Notes: generated by a model from the sequence alone, not told the origin. 64,000 nucleotides of DNA from Pseudocitrobacter sp913778145 (GCA_035726825.1 JALNTX010000009.1:124001-188000); one strand, 5' to 3'. Shown: positions 53,582 through 62,586, numbered from the stretch's first letter. Translations and numbers: made by a program.

Positions 53582-54085
53582 ATGAGTACCGCTAAACTGG
53601 TCAAATCAAAAGCATCCAATCTGCTTTATACCCGCAACGATGTCTCGGATAGCGAGAAAAAAGCCACTGTGGAGTTGCTGAATCGCCAGGTGATCCAGTT
53701 CATTGACCTGTCTCTGATTACCAAACAGGCCCACTGGAATATGCGCGGAGCTAACTTTATTGCCGTTCACGAAATGTTGGATGGCTTCAGGACTGCGCTG
53801 ACCGATCATCTGGATACCATGGCCGAACGTGCCGTACAGCTGGGCGGCGTGGCACTGGGTACCACCCAGGTCATCAACAGCAAAACCCCGCTGAAAAGCT
53901 ACCCGCTGGATATTCACACCGTTCAGGATCACCTGAAAGAGCTGGCTGACCGCTACGCGATCGTTGCTAACGACGTGCGTAAGGCGATTGAAGAAGCGAA
54001 AGATGAAGACACGGCAGATATCTTAACCGCGGCTTCACGTGACCTGGATAAATTCCTGTGGTTCATCGAAGCTAACATCGAATAA
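53582..54085 (+). CDS. dps: Dps, DNA-binding ferritin-like protein
   Basis: 167 residues, exact E. coli length. The N-terminal lysines (KLVKSKASNLLYTRND) bind DNA; the ferroxidase residues lie at dimer interfaces in AHWNMRG, VHEMLDG and the DHLDTMAER helix (H51, H63, D67, D78, E82 in E. coli numbering). It forms a dodecamer that stores iron and compacts DNA in stationary phase and under oxidative stress. The start follows AGAGGATATG. Promoters use sigmaS and OxyR/IHF in E. coli. Confidence 0.96.
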   Translation: MSTAKLVKSKASNLLYTRNDVSDSEKKATVELLNRQVIQFIDLSLITKQAHWNMRGANFIAVHEMLDGFRTALTDHLDTMAERAVQLGGVALGTTQVINSKTPLKSYPLDIHTVQDHLKELADRYAIVANDVRKAIEEAKDEDTADILTAASRDLDKFLWFIEANIE

Positions 54086-54103
54086 CTATAGGTTATCCTT
54101 ATG

Positions 54104-54135
54104 ACCCTCTCATCACCCCTGATGAGAGGGTTTGC
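54104..54135 (+). terminator. Terminator of dps
   Basis: ACCCTCTCATCA and TGATGAGAGGGT pair around CCCC, followed by TTT. Confidence 0.9.
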
Positions 54136-54379
54136 ACCATCAAGGTGCACCTCTCCGTTAAAAAACCTCGCCAAAGTAAACCAATTGTAATAATCACCTC
54201 ACACAATCGTTAATAAAAGATTGTTTTGTCACCACCACTTGCGTTAAAAAACAGCATGAATCGCAAAACCGCCACATCGCACCATTGCAAGGCCCCATCA
54301 TGGTGCAGACTGGCCTGAGTTTCGCTGAAATCGTGCATCACTGGCTTTCTCTCTTGTTGTAAAACAATAAGTTGAAAAG

Positions 54380-54397
54380 TTGGCATGATTCTTTCAT
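54380..54397 (+). promoter_or_regulatory. Likely sigma54 promoter of glnHPQ
   Basis: TTGGCATGATTCTTTCA matches the -24 GG element well and the -12 element less well (TTTCA in place of TTGCA), about 50 bases before glnH. E. coli glnHPQ has a nitrogen-regulated sigma54 promoter here. NtrC-like half-sites lie upstream. The weak -12 keeps this a moderate call. Confidence 0.55.
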
Positions 54398-54448
54398 AGC
54401 TCGTACGTTCTCGCAGGGGATTGCCCCGTGGATATAAAAGGAAATGTT

Positions 54449-55195
54449 ATGAAGTCTCTGTTTAAAGTTTCCCTGGCTGCACTTACCCTGGCGTTTGCCG
54501 TCTCCTCTCAGGCTGCTGAGAAGAAGCTGGTTGTGGCAACCGATACGGCGTTCGTTCCGTTTGAATTCAAACAGGGCGATAAATATGTCGGTTTTGATGT
54601 TGATTTGTGGGCCGCGGTGGCCAAAGAGTTGAAACTGGACTACACCCTGAAACCTATGGATTTCAGCGGCATCATCCCGGCACTGCAAACCAAAAACGTT
54701 GACCTGGCGCTGGCCGGTATCACCATCACGGAAGAGCGTAAAAAAGCGGTCGATTTCTCTGATGGTTACTACAAAAGCGGCCTGCTGGTGATGGTGAAAG
54801 CCAACAACAATGACATTAAAAGCGTGAAAGATCTCGATGGGAAAGTGGTTGCCGTGAAAAGCGGTACCGGCTCCGTGGACTACGCGAAAGCCAATATCAA
54901 AACCAAAGATCTGCGTCAGTTCCCGAACATCGATAACGCGTACATGGAACTTGGCACCAACCGTGCTGACGCCGTGCTGCACGATACCCCGAACATTCTT
55001 TACTTCATCAAAACCGCAGGCAACGGCCAGTTTAAAGCGGTAGGTGACTCCCTTGAAGCCCAGGACTACGGCATTGCATTCTCCAAAGGCAACGACGAGC
55101 TGCGCGAGAAAGTGAACGGTGCGCTGAAAACCCTGCGTGCAAACGGCACCTATAACGAAATCTACAAAAAATGGTTCGGTACTGAGCCTAAATAA
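54449..55195 (+). CDS. glnH: GlnH, glutamine-binding periplasmic protein
   Basis: 248 residues from ATG 54449, exact E. coli length; the ATG 21 bases earlier is discarded. A signal peptide ends near SSQA/AEKK (residue 22). Family-3 solute-binding fold with GFDVDLWAAVAKEL and the ligand residues in AGITIT and SGTGS. It gives glutamine to GlnPQ. Nearly identical to E. coli. Confidence 0.97.
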   Translation: MKSLFKVSLAALTLAFAVSSQAAEKKLVVATDTAFVPFEFKQGDKYVGFDVDLWAAVAKELKLDYTLKPMDFSGIIPALQTKNVDLALAGITITEERKKAVDFSDGYYKSGLLVMVKANNNDIKSVKDLDGKVVAVKSGTGSVDYAKANIKTKDLRQFPNIDNAYMELGTNRADAVLHDTPNILYFIKTAGNGQFKAVGDSLEAQDYGIAFSKGNDELREKVNGALKTLRANGTYNEIYKKWFGTEPK

Positions 55196-55212
55196 GATTG
55201 TCTGAGATTACC

Positions 55213-55249
55213 GTGCCCGGTTGCGCACAGCGCGCCGGGCACGTTTTTT
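55213..55249 (+). terminator. Hairpin with T run between glnH and glnP
   Basis: GTGCCCGG and CCGGGCAC form an eight-base stem followed by GTTTTTT. It should end most transcripts after glnH, giving more binding protein than GlnPQ, as is common in ABC importer operons. Confidence 0.85.
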
Positions 55250-55303
55250 AGCGCACCCTTTTAGTGGGCTATTGTTCTTCCACCACGGTAACAGGAACAC
55301 ATT

Positions 55304-55963
55304 ATGCAGTTTGACTGGAGCGTCATCTGGCCGGCCATTCCAATTTTGCTGGATGGCGCCAAAATGACCTTGTGGATTTCGGTCCTTGGCCTTGCCGGGG
55401 GTATTGTTATCGGTCTGTTGGCCGGTTTAGCCCGTACCTACGGCGGCTGGATTTCAAACCACATTGCCCTTGTTTTTATCGAAGTGATTCGCGGTACGCC
55501 CATCGTCGTGCAGGTGATGTATATCTACTTCGCCCTGCCGATGGCCTTCCCGGATATTCGCATCGATACCTTCTCCGCCGCCGTGATCACCATCATGATC
55601 AACTCCGGCGCCTATATTGCGGAAATTACCCGTGGTTCCGTGCTGTCGATTCACAAGGGCTTCAGCGAAGCCGGGCTGGCACTGGGGCTGTCCCGACGCG
55701 AGACCATTCGCCATGTGATTATGCCGCTGGCGGTTCGCCGCATGCTGCCTGCGTTGGGTAACCAGCTGATTATCAGCATCAAAGATACCTCGCTGTTTAT
55801 CGTTATCGGTGCTGCCGAATTGACGCGCAGCGGCCAGGAAATTATCGCCGGTAACTTCCGCGCGCTGGAAATCTGGACCGCCGTCGGTGTGATTTACCTG
55901 ATCATTACGCAGGTACTGAACATCGTGCTTCGCATTCTTGAAAGAAGGATGAAAATCCTGTGA
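55304..55963 (+). CDS. glnP: GlnP, glutamine ABC importer permease
   Basis: 219 residues, exact E. coli length, five membrane helices and the EAA loop GLALGLSRRETIRHVIMPLA. It forms a homodimeric channel. Its TGA overlaps the GTG start of glnQ by four bases. Confidence 0.96.
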   Translation: MQFDWSVIWPAIPILLDGAKMTLWISVLGLAGGIVIGLLAGLARTYGGWISNHIALVFIEVIRGTPIVVQVMYIYFALPMAFPDIRIDTFSAAVITIMINSGAYIAEITRGSVLSIHKGFSEAGLALGLSRRETIRHVIMPLAVRRMLPALGNQLIISIKDTSLFIVIGAAELTRSGQEIIAGNFRALEIWTAVGVIYLIITQVLNIVLRILERRMKIL

Positions 55964-56682
55964 TTGAATTTAAAAACGTTTCCAAGCACTTTGGCAAAAC
56001 CCAGGTGCTGCACAATATCGACCTCAATGTAAAACAGGGCGAAGTGGTGGTGATCATCGGGCCGTCCGGTTCGGGTAAATCTACCCTGCTGCGCTGCATT
56101 AATAAGCTCGAAGAGATCACCAGCGGCGATCTGATTGTCGATGGGCTGAAGGTCAACGATCCGAAAGTGGATGAACGCCTGATTCGTCAGGAAGCGGGTA
56201 TGGTGTTCCAGCAGTTCTATCTCTTCCCGCACCTGACAGCGCTGGAGAACGTGATGTTCGGACCGCTGCGCGTACGTGGCGCACAAAAAGCAGAGGCGGA
56301 AAAACTGGCAAAAGAGTTGCTGGCGAAAGTGGGCCTCGCGGAACGCGCGCATCACTACCCGTCTGAACTCTCCGGCGGCCAGCAGCAGCGCGTGGCGATT
56401 GCCCGTGCGCTGGCGGTGAAACCGAAGATGATGCTGTTTGATGAGCCGACCTCTGCCCTTGACCCGGAACTGCGCCATGAAGTGCTGAAAGTGATGCAGG
56501 ATCTGGCGGAAGAAGGCATGACGATGGTTATCGTCACCCACGAAATCGGCTTCGCCGAGAAAGTGGCATCGCGATTGATCTTTATCGATAAGGGCCGCAT
56601 TGCGGAAGATGGCGACCCGCAGGTGCTGGTGAAAAACCCGCCGAGCCAGCGTTTGCAGGAGTTTTTGCAGCACGTATCGTAA
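55960..56682 (+). CDS. glnQ: GlnQ, glutamine ABC importer ATPase
   Basis: 240 residues, exact E. coli length. Walker A GPSGSGKS (about 34), signature LSGGQQQR, Walker B MLFDEPTSALD and switch histidine in THEIGFAEKV. It starts with GTG, overlapping glnP (GTGA). It powers glutamine uptake through GlnP. Confidence 0.97.
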   Translation: MIEFKNVSKHFGKTQVLHNIDLNVKQGEVVVIIGPSGSGKSTLLRCINKLEEITSGDLIVDGLKVNDPKVDERLIRQEAGMVFQQFYLFPHLTALENVMFGPLRVRGAQKAEAEKLAKELLAKVGLAERAHHYPSELSGGQQQRVAIARALAVKPKMMLFDEPTSALDPELRHEVLKVMQDLAEEGMTMVIVTHEIGFAEKVASRLIFIDKGRIAEDGDPQVLVKNPPSQRLQEFLQHVS

Positions 56683-56687
56683 TTTTC

Positions 56688-56793
56688 CCCTCACCCTAAC
56701 CCTCTCCCTTAAGGGAGAGGGAACTGACCGTGCAAGCGGTGAGGCCGGTGCGATTTTTCTCCCTCTCCCCGTGGGAGAGGGTCGGGGTGAGGG
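56688..56793. repeat. Palindromic repeat element, copy 2
   Basis: A 106-base element with outer arms CCCTCACCCTAACC and GGTCGGGGTGAGGG-type and two internal hairpins (a perfect CCCTCTCCCTT/AAGGGAGAGGG and CCCTCTCCCC/GGGAGAGGG). Same layout as copy 1 at 45488-45575. It begins five bases after the glnQ stop codon and may also end glnHPQ transcripts. Confidence 0.85.
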
Positions 56794-56894
56794 CAACAAC
56801 GCGCACCGAGTACCCGTATTTCTCCCAAAATCCTTCCCCCTTCCCCTCACAATCTATACTTAACCCTTTGTGATTGTTGCTTTCGGAGGGAGTC

Positions 56895-59114
56895 GTGCCA
56901 TACATCCTGCTGTTTTTGCTCGCCCTTATCAGCGCGCCGCTGCATGCGGTGACCATCCCCGGTGTCACGTCGACCACCAGCGAAACCAGCGCCAGTGAGC
57001 CTGATGCAGCGCAGAAAAAAGCCGCTTATTCTGCGCTTGCCGATGTGCTGGAAAACGATTCATCACGCAAAGAACTGATTGAGCAGCTCCGGCACGCCGC
57101 CGCCACACCGCCACCGGAAGCGGCGCCGACGTTGACGCCACCGGAAGTGAAAGAGGAAAAAACGGTGCTGGAAAACGTGACTGATATAACGCGTCACTAC
57201 GGCGGCGAGTTCTCGACGCGTTTTGCCCAGCTGTGGCGCAACATCTCGACCGCGCCGCATAAACCGTTTCACACGGCGACCTTCTTCAATGCAGTCACCC
57301 ATTTTCTGATGCTGGCGGCGCTGGTCTTTGCTTTTTATGGCCTGGTGCGTCTGTGCGCCCTGCCGCTGTATCGCAAAATGGGGCGCTGGGGGCGGCACAA
57401 GAACCGTGACCGCAGCAACTGGTTGCAGCTTCCGGCGATGATCACCGGCGCGCTGATTATCGATTTACTGCTGCTGGCGCTGACGCTGTTTATTGGCCAA
57501 CTGCTGAGCGACAATTTAAATGGCGGAAACAGCACCATCGCCTTCCAGCAGAGTCTGTTCCTCAATGCCTTTGCGCTGATTGAGTTTTTCAAGGCCCTGC
57601 TGCGCCTGATTTTCTGCCCGCGCGTGCCGGATCTCCGCCCCTTTTCCATTGCCGATCAAACCGCGCATTACTGGAACTTACGCCTCAGCGCGCTGAGCAG
57701 TTTAATTGGTTACGGTCTGGTGGTCGCCGTGCCGATTATCTCTAACCAGGTCAACGTACAGGCGGGCGCGATGGCGAACGTCATCATCATGCTAACCATT
57801 ACGCTGTGGGCGCTGTACCTGATTTTTCACAACAAAAAAGCGATTACCGACGGCTTATTGCAGGTTGCCGACCGCTCGCTGGCGTTTTTCAGCCTGTTTA
57901 TCCGCGCGTTTGCGCTGGTGTGGCACTGGCTGGCGAGCGCTTACTTCATTGTGCTGTTCTTCTTTTCCCTTTTCGATCCGGGCAACAGCCTGAAATTTAT
58001 GATGGGCGCATCGGTGAAGAGCCTGGCGATCATGGGCATTGCGGCTTTTATTTCTGGCATCCTGTCGCGCTGGATAGCCAAAACCATCACCCTGTCGCCG
58101 GAGACACAGCGTAATTATCCGGAACTGCAAAAGCGGCTTAACGGCTGGTTATCCGGGGCGCTGAAAACCGCGCGCACGCTGGTCGTATGCGTGGCGGTGA
58201 TGCTGCTGCTCAGCGCCTGGGGGCTGTTTGATTTCTGGAGCTGGCTGCACCAGGGCGCGGGTGAAAAAACGGTGGATGTGCTTATTCGCATCGCCTTAAT
58301 TCTCTTCTTCTCGGCCGTCGGCTGGACGGTGCTTGCCAGCCTGATTGAGAACCGGCTGGCCTCGGATATTCATGGTCGACCGCTGCCCAGCGCGCGCACA
58401 CGTACGCTGCTGACGCTGTTCCGTAACGCGCTGGCGGTCGTGATCAGCACTATCACAGTGATGATCCTGCTCTCTGAGATAGGCGTTAATATCGCACCGC
58501 TGCTGGCAGGTGCCGGGGCGCTGGGTCTGGCTATCTCGTTCGGTGCGCAAACCCTGGTCAAAGATATTATTACCGGTGTATTTATTCAGTTTGAAAATGG
58601 CATGAACACCGGCGACCTGGTGACCATCGGGCCGCTTACCGGCACCGTTGAACGCATGTCGATTCGATCGGTGGGCGTGCGCCAGGATACCGGGGCATAC
58701 CACATCATTCCGTGGTCCTCGATAACCACCTTCGCCAACTTTGTGCGCGGCATTGGTTCCGTGGTGGCGAACTACGATGTTGACCGGCATGAAGAGACCG
58801 AAAAAGCCAATCAGGCGTTGAAGGATGCGGTGGATGAGTTGATGCAAATGACGGATATTCGCGGCCTGATTATCGGCGAACCGTCATTTGCCGGGATCGT
58901 TGGGCTTACCAATACCGCCTTTACGCTACGCGTCACCTTTACCACGCTGCCGTTGAAACAGTGGACAGTGCGCTTCGCGCTGGACAGCATGGTGAAAAAA
59001 CACTTTGACCTCGCGGGCGTGCGCCCGCCGGTGCAGACGTATCAGGTGCTGCCAGCACCCGCGAACACAGCCCCGCCGGATGCGGGGCTGCCGCCTGTGG
59101 AGCCGACGCTCTAG
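56895..59114 (+). CDS. ybiO: YbiO, MscS-family mechanosensitive channel
   Basis: 739 residues from GTG 56895, set by GGAGGG seven bases upstream; two TTG codons further up have no such site. A signal peptide (to about residue 18, PLHAV) precedes a periplasmic region, about 11 membrane helices, and the MscS core: the pore helix GAGALGLAISFGAQTLVKDIITG, then the beta and cytoplasmic domains. E. coli YbiO gates at moderate tension and is NaCl-inducible. Its stop overlaps the rlmF stop by four bases. Confidence 0.93.
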   Translation: MPYILLFLLALISAPLHAVTIPGVTSTTSETSASEPDAAQKKAAYSALADVLENDSSRKELIEQLRHAAATPPPEAAPTLTPPEVKEEKTVLENVTDITRHYGGEFSTRFAQLWRNISTAPHKPFHTATFFNAVTHFLMLAALVFAFYGLVRLCALPLYRKMGRWGRHKNRDRSNWLQLPAMITGALIIDLLLLALTLFIGQLLSDNLNGGNSTIAFQQSLFLNAFALIEFFKALLRLIFCPRVPDLRPFSIADQTAHYWNLRLSALSSLIGYGLVVAVPIISNQVNVQAGAMANVIIMLTITLWALYLIFHNKKAITDGLLQVADRSLAFFSLFIRAFALVWHWLASAYFIVLFFFSLFDPGNSLKFMMGASVKSLAIMGIAAFISGILSRWIAKTITLSPETQRNYPELQKRLNGWLSGALKTARTLVVCVAVMLLLSAWGLFDFWSWLHQGAGEKTVDVLIRIALILFFSAVGWTVLASLIENRLASDIHGRPLPSARTRTLLTLFRNALAVVISTITVMILLSEIGVNIAPLLAGAGALGLAISFGAQTLVKDIITGVFIQFENGMNTGDLVTIGPLTGTVERMSIRSVGVRQDTGAYHIIPWSSITTFANFVRGIGSVVANYDVDRHEETEKANQALKDAVDELMQMTDIRGLIIGEPSFAGIVGLTNTAFTLRVTFTTLPLKQWTVRFALDSMVKKHFDLAGVRPPVQTYQVLPAPANTAPPDAGLPPVEPTL

Positions 59115-60037
59115 CGTTTACGCGCCAGGAAACGACGACGCTGCTCGTCGTTCATAAAGGTCCAGGCAATGAAGCGACTCTGCTTCTGCCCCTGGGCCAT
59201 CTCTTTTTTCACCACTTTCACCGCGCCGACGTCGGTCAGTGCGCGGTAAAGTGGCGGCAGGTTTTCCCCTTTCGACACCAGCGAAGTAAACCACATCACC
59301 TGGCGGGCATAGTCACGGCTTTCAGCGATCATCTTCTTGATAAACGCCACTTCACCGCCTTCACACCACAGTTCCTGCTGCTGACCGCCGAAGTTCAGCG
59401 CGTCATCGCGTTCCTGCCCCAGATTACGGCGCTTGCGCTCGCTGCCTGCACGCGCAGATGCGGCAGAGTCGTGGAAAGGCGGGTTGCACAGCGTGGCGTC
59501 GTACTGCTCGTTCTTATGGATAATGCCATTGAACATGGATTCATTATCTTTCTGACGACGCAGGCGGATCATGCGGGTGAGTGCCGGGTTAGCGCTGACA
59601 ATCGCCTGGGCGCTGGCAAACGCCTGCGGATGCGTTTCGCTGCCGGTAAAGCGCCAGCGGTACTCATGCGCGCCAATCAGCGGATAAATACAGTTCGCGC
59701 CCACGCCGATATCCAGCACGTTCGCGCCCTGCACCACGTTGCCGCTCTCATCGGTCAGCAGATCGGCCAGGTGGTGAATGTAATCCGCACGCCCCGGCAC
59801 CGGCGGGCACAGGAAACCGTCAGGAATATCCCACGAGCTGACACCATAAAAATGCGCCAGCAGCGCTTTATTCAGGGTCTTCACCGCCTGCGGATTGGCG
59901 AAGTTGATGGTTTGCTCACCGGCCGGATTCAGGGTGATAAAATCACGCAGTTCCGGGCACGATTGGCACAGCGCGGTAAGGTCGTAGCGATTCTGGTGAC
60001 GGTTACGCGGGTGTAGACCCGGTTTTTGGGCATTCAT
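59111..60037 (-). CDS. rlmF: RlmF, 23S rRNA m6A1618 methyltransferase
   Basis: 308 residues, E. coli YbiN length and sequence. Class-I SAM methyltransferase: VLDIGVGANCIYP (SAM loop) and CNPPFHDS (adenine N6 catalytic NPPF). It modifies A1618 of 23S rRNA. It is convergent with ybiO, sharing four bases at the ends. Confidence 0.95.
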   Translation of the reverse strand: MNAQKPGLHPRNRHQNRYDLTALCQSCPELRDFITLNPAGEQTINFANPQAVKTLNKALLAHFYGVSSWDIPDGFLCPPVPGRADYIHHLADLLTDESGNVVQGANVLDIGVGANCIYPLIGAHEYRWRFTGSETHPQAFASAQAIVSANPALTRMIRLRRQKDNESMFNGIIHKNEQYDATLCNPPFHDSAASARAGSERKRRNLGQERDDALNFGGQQQELWCEGGEVAFIKKMIAESRDYARQVMWFTSLVSKGENLPPLYRALTDVGAVKVVKKEMAQGQKQSRFIAWTFMNDEQRRRFLARKR

Positions 60038-60131
60038 GACTTTCTCCTGTCTTAAGCGGCGTAAGATACCCGTTGACGGCGGCGCGGTAAATAAGGGAGT
60101 CTGGAATACCTTTGCAAATGACAGGTACGCT

Positions 60132-60749
60132 ATGTATTTCTATGAACCCTCACAGGGGCACGGGCTGCCGCATGATCCGCTCAACGCCATCGTTGGGCCG
60201 CGCCCCATTGGCTGGATTTCCTCGCAGGATGCGCAGGGAAAACGCAATCTCGCGCCCTACAGTTTCTTCAACTGCTTTAACTATCGCCCGCCGATTATCG
60301 GCTTTGCCAGCAGCGGCTGGAAAGATAGCGTGCGAAATATTGTGGACACTAAACAGTTTGTCTGGAACCTGACCACGCAGGATCTCGCCGTCGCCATGAA
60401 TGAAACGTCCGCCACGTTGCCGCACGGGGAAGATGAGTTTGTGCGAGCGGGGTTAACCGCTGCGCCCAGCCGCCTCGTTACCGCCCCGCGCGTGGCGGAA
60501 AGCCCGGTCAATTTCGAATGTCGATTATCACAGTGCATTCAGCTCACCTCCGCTGACGGTGCAGCCATTGACACCTGGCTGGTGCTGGGCGAAGTGGTCG
60601 GTATTCACATCGATGAGTCTCTGCTCGTAGAGGGCATCTATCAAACCGCCCTGGCAAAACCGGTGCTACGCGCCGGCGGCCCTTCCGCCTACTACACCAT
60701 TGATGAAGCGCATCGCTTCGATCTTATCCGCCCGGACGCTCGCCGATAG
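60132..60749 (+). CDS. Flavin reductase-like protein (FMN-binding split barrel)
   Basis: 205 residues from ATG 60132 (MYFYEPSQGHGLPHDP...); an upstream in-frame ATG at 60036 overlaps the start region of the divergent rlmF and would add unrelated residues. The pattern PRPIGWISSQDAQGKRNLAPYSFFN and the later HGEDEF and CRLSQ are typical of the DIM6/NTAB FMN-binding family. It is probably a FMN-dependent oxidoreductase or flavin reductase of unknown partner. Not found between rlmF and mcbA in E. coli. Confidence 0.8.
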   Translation: MYFYEPSQGHGLPHDPLNAIVGPRPIGWISSQDAQGKRNLAPYSFFNCFNYRPPIIGFASSGWKDSVRNIVDTKQFVWNLTTQDLAVAMNETSATLPHGEDEFVRAGLTAAPSRLVTAPRVAESPVNFECRLSQCIQLTSADGAAIDTWLVLGEVVGIHIDESLLVEGIYQTALAKPVLRAGGPSAYYTIDEAHRFDLIRPDARR

Positions 60750-60754
60750 CTTTA

Positions 60755-60782
60755 AAATCAGCCACTTGTATGTGGCTGATTT
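60755..60782 (+). terminator. Terminator of the flavin reductase gene
   Basis: AAATCAGCCAC and GTGGCTGATTT form an 11-base stem around TTGTAT. Confidence 0.8.
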
Positions 60783-60908
60783 GTCAGTGTTTCGTCAATG
60801 TAATTCATTCAAAAAAGCCACCTGTCTTGCACGATTTTTTGCGGATAACGCCTCTTCACTACCACCTACACTTACAGAGTTACCCCGTCGTAACTGGAGG
60901 ATGTTCTT

Positions 60909-61172
60909 ATGAAGAAGAGTCTCGCCCTGCTTGTCGCAGGTGCGTTTGCCGTCGTTACCTTCTCAACCGTCGCCGCTCCGCAACCTCTTGAAGGGGATAA
61001 CACCGGGCAACTTCGCCCGGCCGGTACGGTTTCCGCATCAGGCGCCAGCTCGCTGGACGATCTGCAGGCAAAACTCGCGGAAAAAGCCCAGAAAGAGGGG
61101 GCAAAAGGTTTCGTGGTGGAATCCGCGAGCGGCAATAACAAGATGTTTGGCACAGCGACCATTTATAAATAA
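60909..61172 (+). CDS. mcbA: McbA-like DUF1471 (YhcN/BhsA) periplasmic protein
   Basis: 87 residues. A signal peptide ends near STVAA (residue 23), then GQLRPAGTVSASGASSLDDLQAKLAEKAQKEGAKGF and the C-terminal MFGTATIYK, all as in E. coli McbA (YbiM). Family members are small secreted stress proteins; McbA of E. coli is linked to suppression of mucoid colonic acid. The start follows TGGAGGATG. In E. coli it is also next to rlmF. Confidence 0.9.
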   Translation: MKKSLALLVAGAFAVVTFSTVAAPQPLEGDNTGQLRPAGTVSASGASSLDDLQAKLAEKAQKEGAKGFVVESASGNNKMFGTATIYK

Positions 61173-61612
61173 TGGCTTCACACAATCACTTCCCTGCCCG
61201 GTAGCGCCAGCATCGGGCAGTTTCATCTCCTTATCGCCCCCATTGAGAAGCTTTTGATTAGGATATTCCTGGTATGCGAAAAAAACATAAAATGCGTATA
61301 AAGCTAACTCCATGAAAGTATTTTGGTTTTAACGCATATCTTCATTTATCTCATTTAACGCGCCAGGATATTCAAAAATACGCGCATCTGTGCACGTTAA
61401 AACATGATTAAAAAAACGTCATTACAGTCAACTTCCACAACGTATGACGCTATCATGTTTTTTCATCCTACCAAAACGCTTTATTCAGGATAATATATTG
61501 ATAAACCACTCTGATTGCAGGGATTTGAGCAGACACATAAAATTCCTGCGTTTACCACAAGGCTGGTTACTCAAAATGGGGCTGAAAAAAAAAGTATGGA
61601 GATCCAGAGTCA
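61173..61612. other. 440-base intergenic region before the LuxR-type gene
   Basis: Starts with the mcbA terminator; the rest is AT-rich and should hold the promoter of the LuxR-type gene. A forward reading frame at 61444-61638 runs into the LuxR-type gene in another frame and is not called. No small RNA was recognised. Confidence 0.5.
61194..61223 (+). terminator. Terminator of mcbA
   Basis: CTGCCCG and CGGGCAG form a seven-base stem followed by TTT. Confidence 0.65.
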
Positions 61613-62140
61613 ATGAAGTTGCTCGTGTTCAGCAATAACACCTATCTGCACATTGCCTGTAAAGCCATTTTCCTCCACTCTACGCTCAGCCAGCATTTAG
61701 CCATTTTAGATCCCAGTTCTTATTCATCACTGAAAGCGATACGCGCCGTCATTGTTGAAAGCGGGATCACTCAGGACTATCGAATTCTTATTCTTAGCGG
61801 CAATGATCTTTGTTCCCGCCTACTTTCAGAACTCAGCACCCTCTCCCTGAAAGAATCCATTAATAATATTAAACAATTAACCGCCGTCATTTATCAGCCG
61901 GAAAGTTTATTACGTTACATTGCTCAGCACCTGAGCCTGACAAAGTTAACCCGAGAAGAGCTTCATTTAAGCTATGCGATTCGCAGCGAAAAGACGATAA
62001 AGAGAGCGGCCAGTAAATTAAACATTAATGAAAAAAAACTTTATCACCATGCGGGTACCGCCGCCTCTCGATTGCATTTACGTTCAGGTAAAGAATTTAT
62101 ATACTTCCTGCACAAAGAATTTATTTATTCAACGTCATAA
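61613..62140 (+). CDS. Divergent LuxR-type (GerE-like) regulator
   Basis: 175 residues. The first 110 residues show no clear receiver or autoinducer domain (hydrophobic strand VIVESGITQDYRILILSG, no aspartate cluster). The C-terminal 65 residues look like a degenerate GerE helix-turn-helix (LTREELHLSYAIRSEKTIKRAASKLNINEKKLYHHAGTAASRL) with the layout of LuxR-type domains but several changed core residues. Start follows GGAGATCC. It is 12 bases upstream of a DUF1090 gene and forms an operon with it. Target unknown. Confidence 0.65.
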   Translation: MKLLVFSNNTYLHIACKAIFLHSTLSQHLAILDPSSYSSLKAIRAVIVESGITQDYRILILSGNDLCSRLLSELSTLSLKESINNIKQLTAVIYQPESLLRYIAQHLSLTKLTREELHLSYAIRSEKTIKRAASKLNINEKKLYHHAGTAASRLHLRSGKEFIYFLHKEFIYSTS

Positions 62141-62152
62141 AGGCACATAACA

Positions 62153-62542
62153 ATGTTTTCTACCCAAAAATTCATCCCTGCATTACTTCTTATCGCACCT
62201 TTTTTTGCTACCACCGCGCATGCCGCAGCGCAAACCGGTTGTGCGGCCAAAAAACAGGAAATTGAAAGACAGATCGATTACGCCAAAACCCACGGCAACC
62301 AGCACCGCGTCAATGGTCTTGAAACGGCACTGAGCGAGGTTAATCGTAACTGTACAGAGAGTTCTTTGCGTAAAGATCGCGAAGACAAAATTCAGGAAAA
62401 AGAGCGTAAAGTCGCAGAGCGCACTGAGGAATTAAAGGAAGCCCGCGAAACGGGTAACCAGGAAAAAATCAGCAAAAAAAGTAAAAAGCTGGAAGAAGCG
62501 AAAGCTGAACTTGCCGAAGCACGCGCCGCATTAAATAAATAA
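62153..62542 (+). CDS. DUF1090 (YqjC-like) periplasmic protein
   Basis: 129 residues. A signal peptide (to about residue 25, TTAHAAAQ), then the DUF1090 pattern CAAKKQEIERQIDYAKTHGN, GLETALSEVNRNC and a highly charged coiled coil (about 75-129). Homologous to E. coli YqjC, a small helical periplasmic protein of unknown function. The two cysteines (CAAKKQ and NRNC) may form a disulfide. Cotranscribed with the LuxR-type gene upstream. Confidence 0.8.
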   Translation: MFSTQKFIPALLLIAPFFATTAHAAAQTGCAAKKQEIERQIDYAKTHGNQHRVNGLETALSEVNRNCTESSLRKDREDKIQEKERKVAERTEELKEARETGNQEKISKKSKKLEEAKAELAEARAALNK

Positions 62543-62549
62543 CCCCCAA

Positions 62550-62586
62550 AAAATACCCCTATCGGAGTACGAAAGGGGTATTTTAT
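62550..62586. terminator. Bidirectional terminator between DUF1090 gene and GH1
   Basis: AAAATACCCCT and AGGGGTATTTT form an 11-base stem with A/T runs on both sides, serving the two convergent genes. Confidence 0.88.

Larger units (their letters stand above)
54086..54448. other. 363-base region between dps and glnH
   Basis: Begins with the dps terminator and a second small hairpin (TTGCACC/GGTGCAC, about 54132-54150). The right half has several TGGTGCA and GCACCA half-sites (for example 54276-54310) that resemble NtrC sites and then the sigma54 promoter. No gene. Confidence 0.6.

Noticed and set aside
61444..61638. Forward 64-codon frame before the LuxR-type gene
   Set aside because: It overlaps the start of the LuxR-type gene in a different frame and lacks a start signal.
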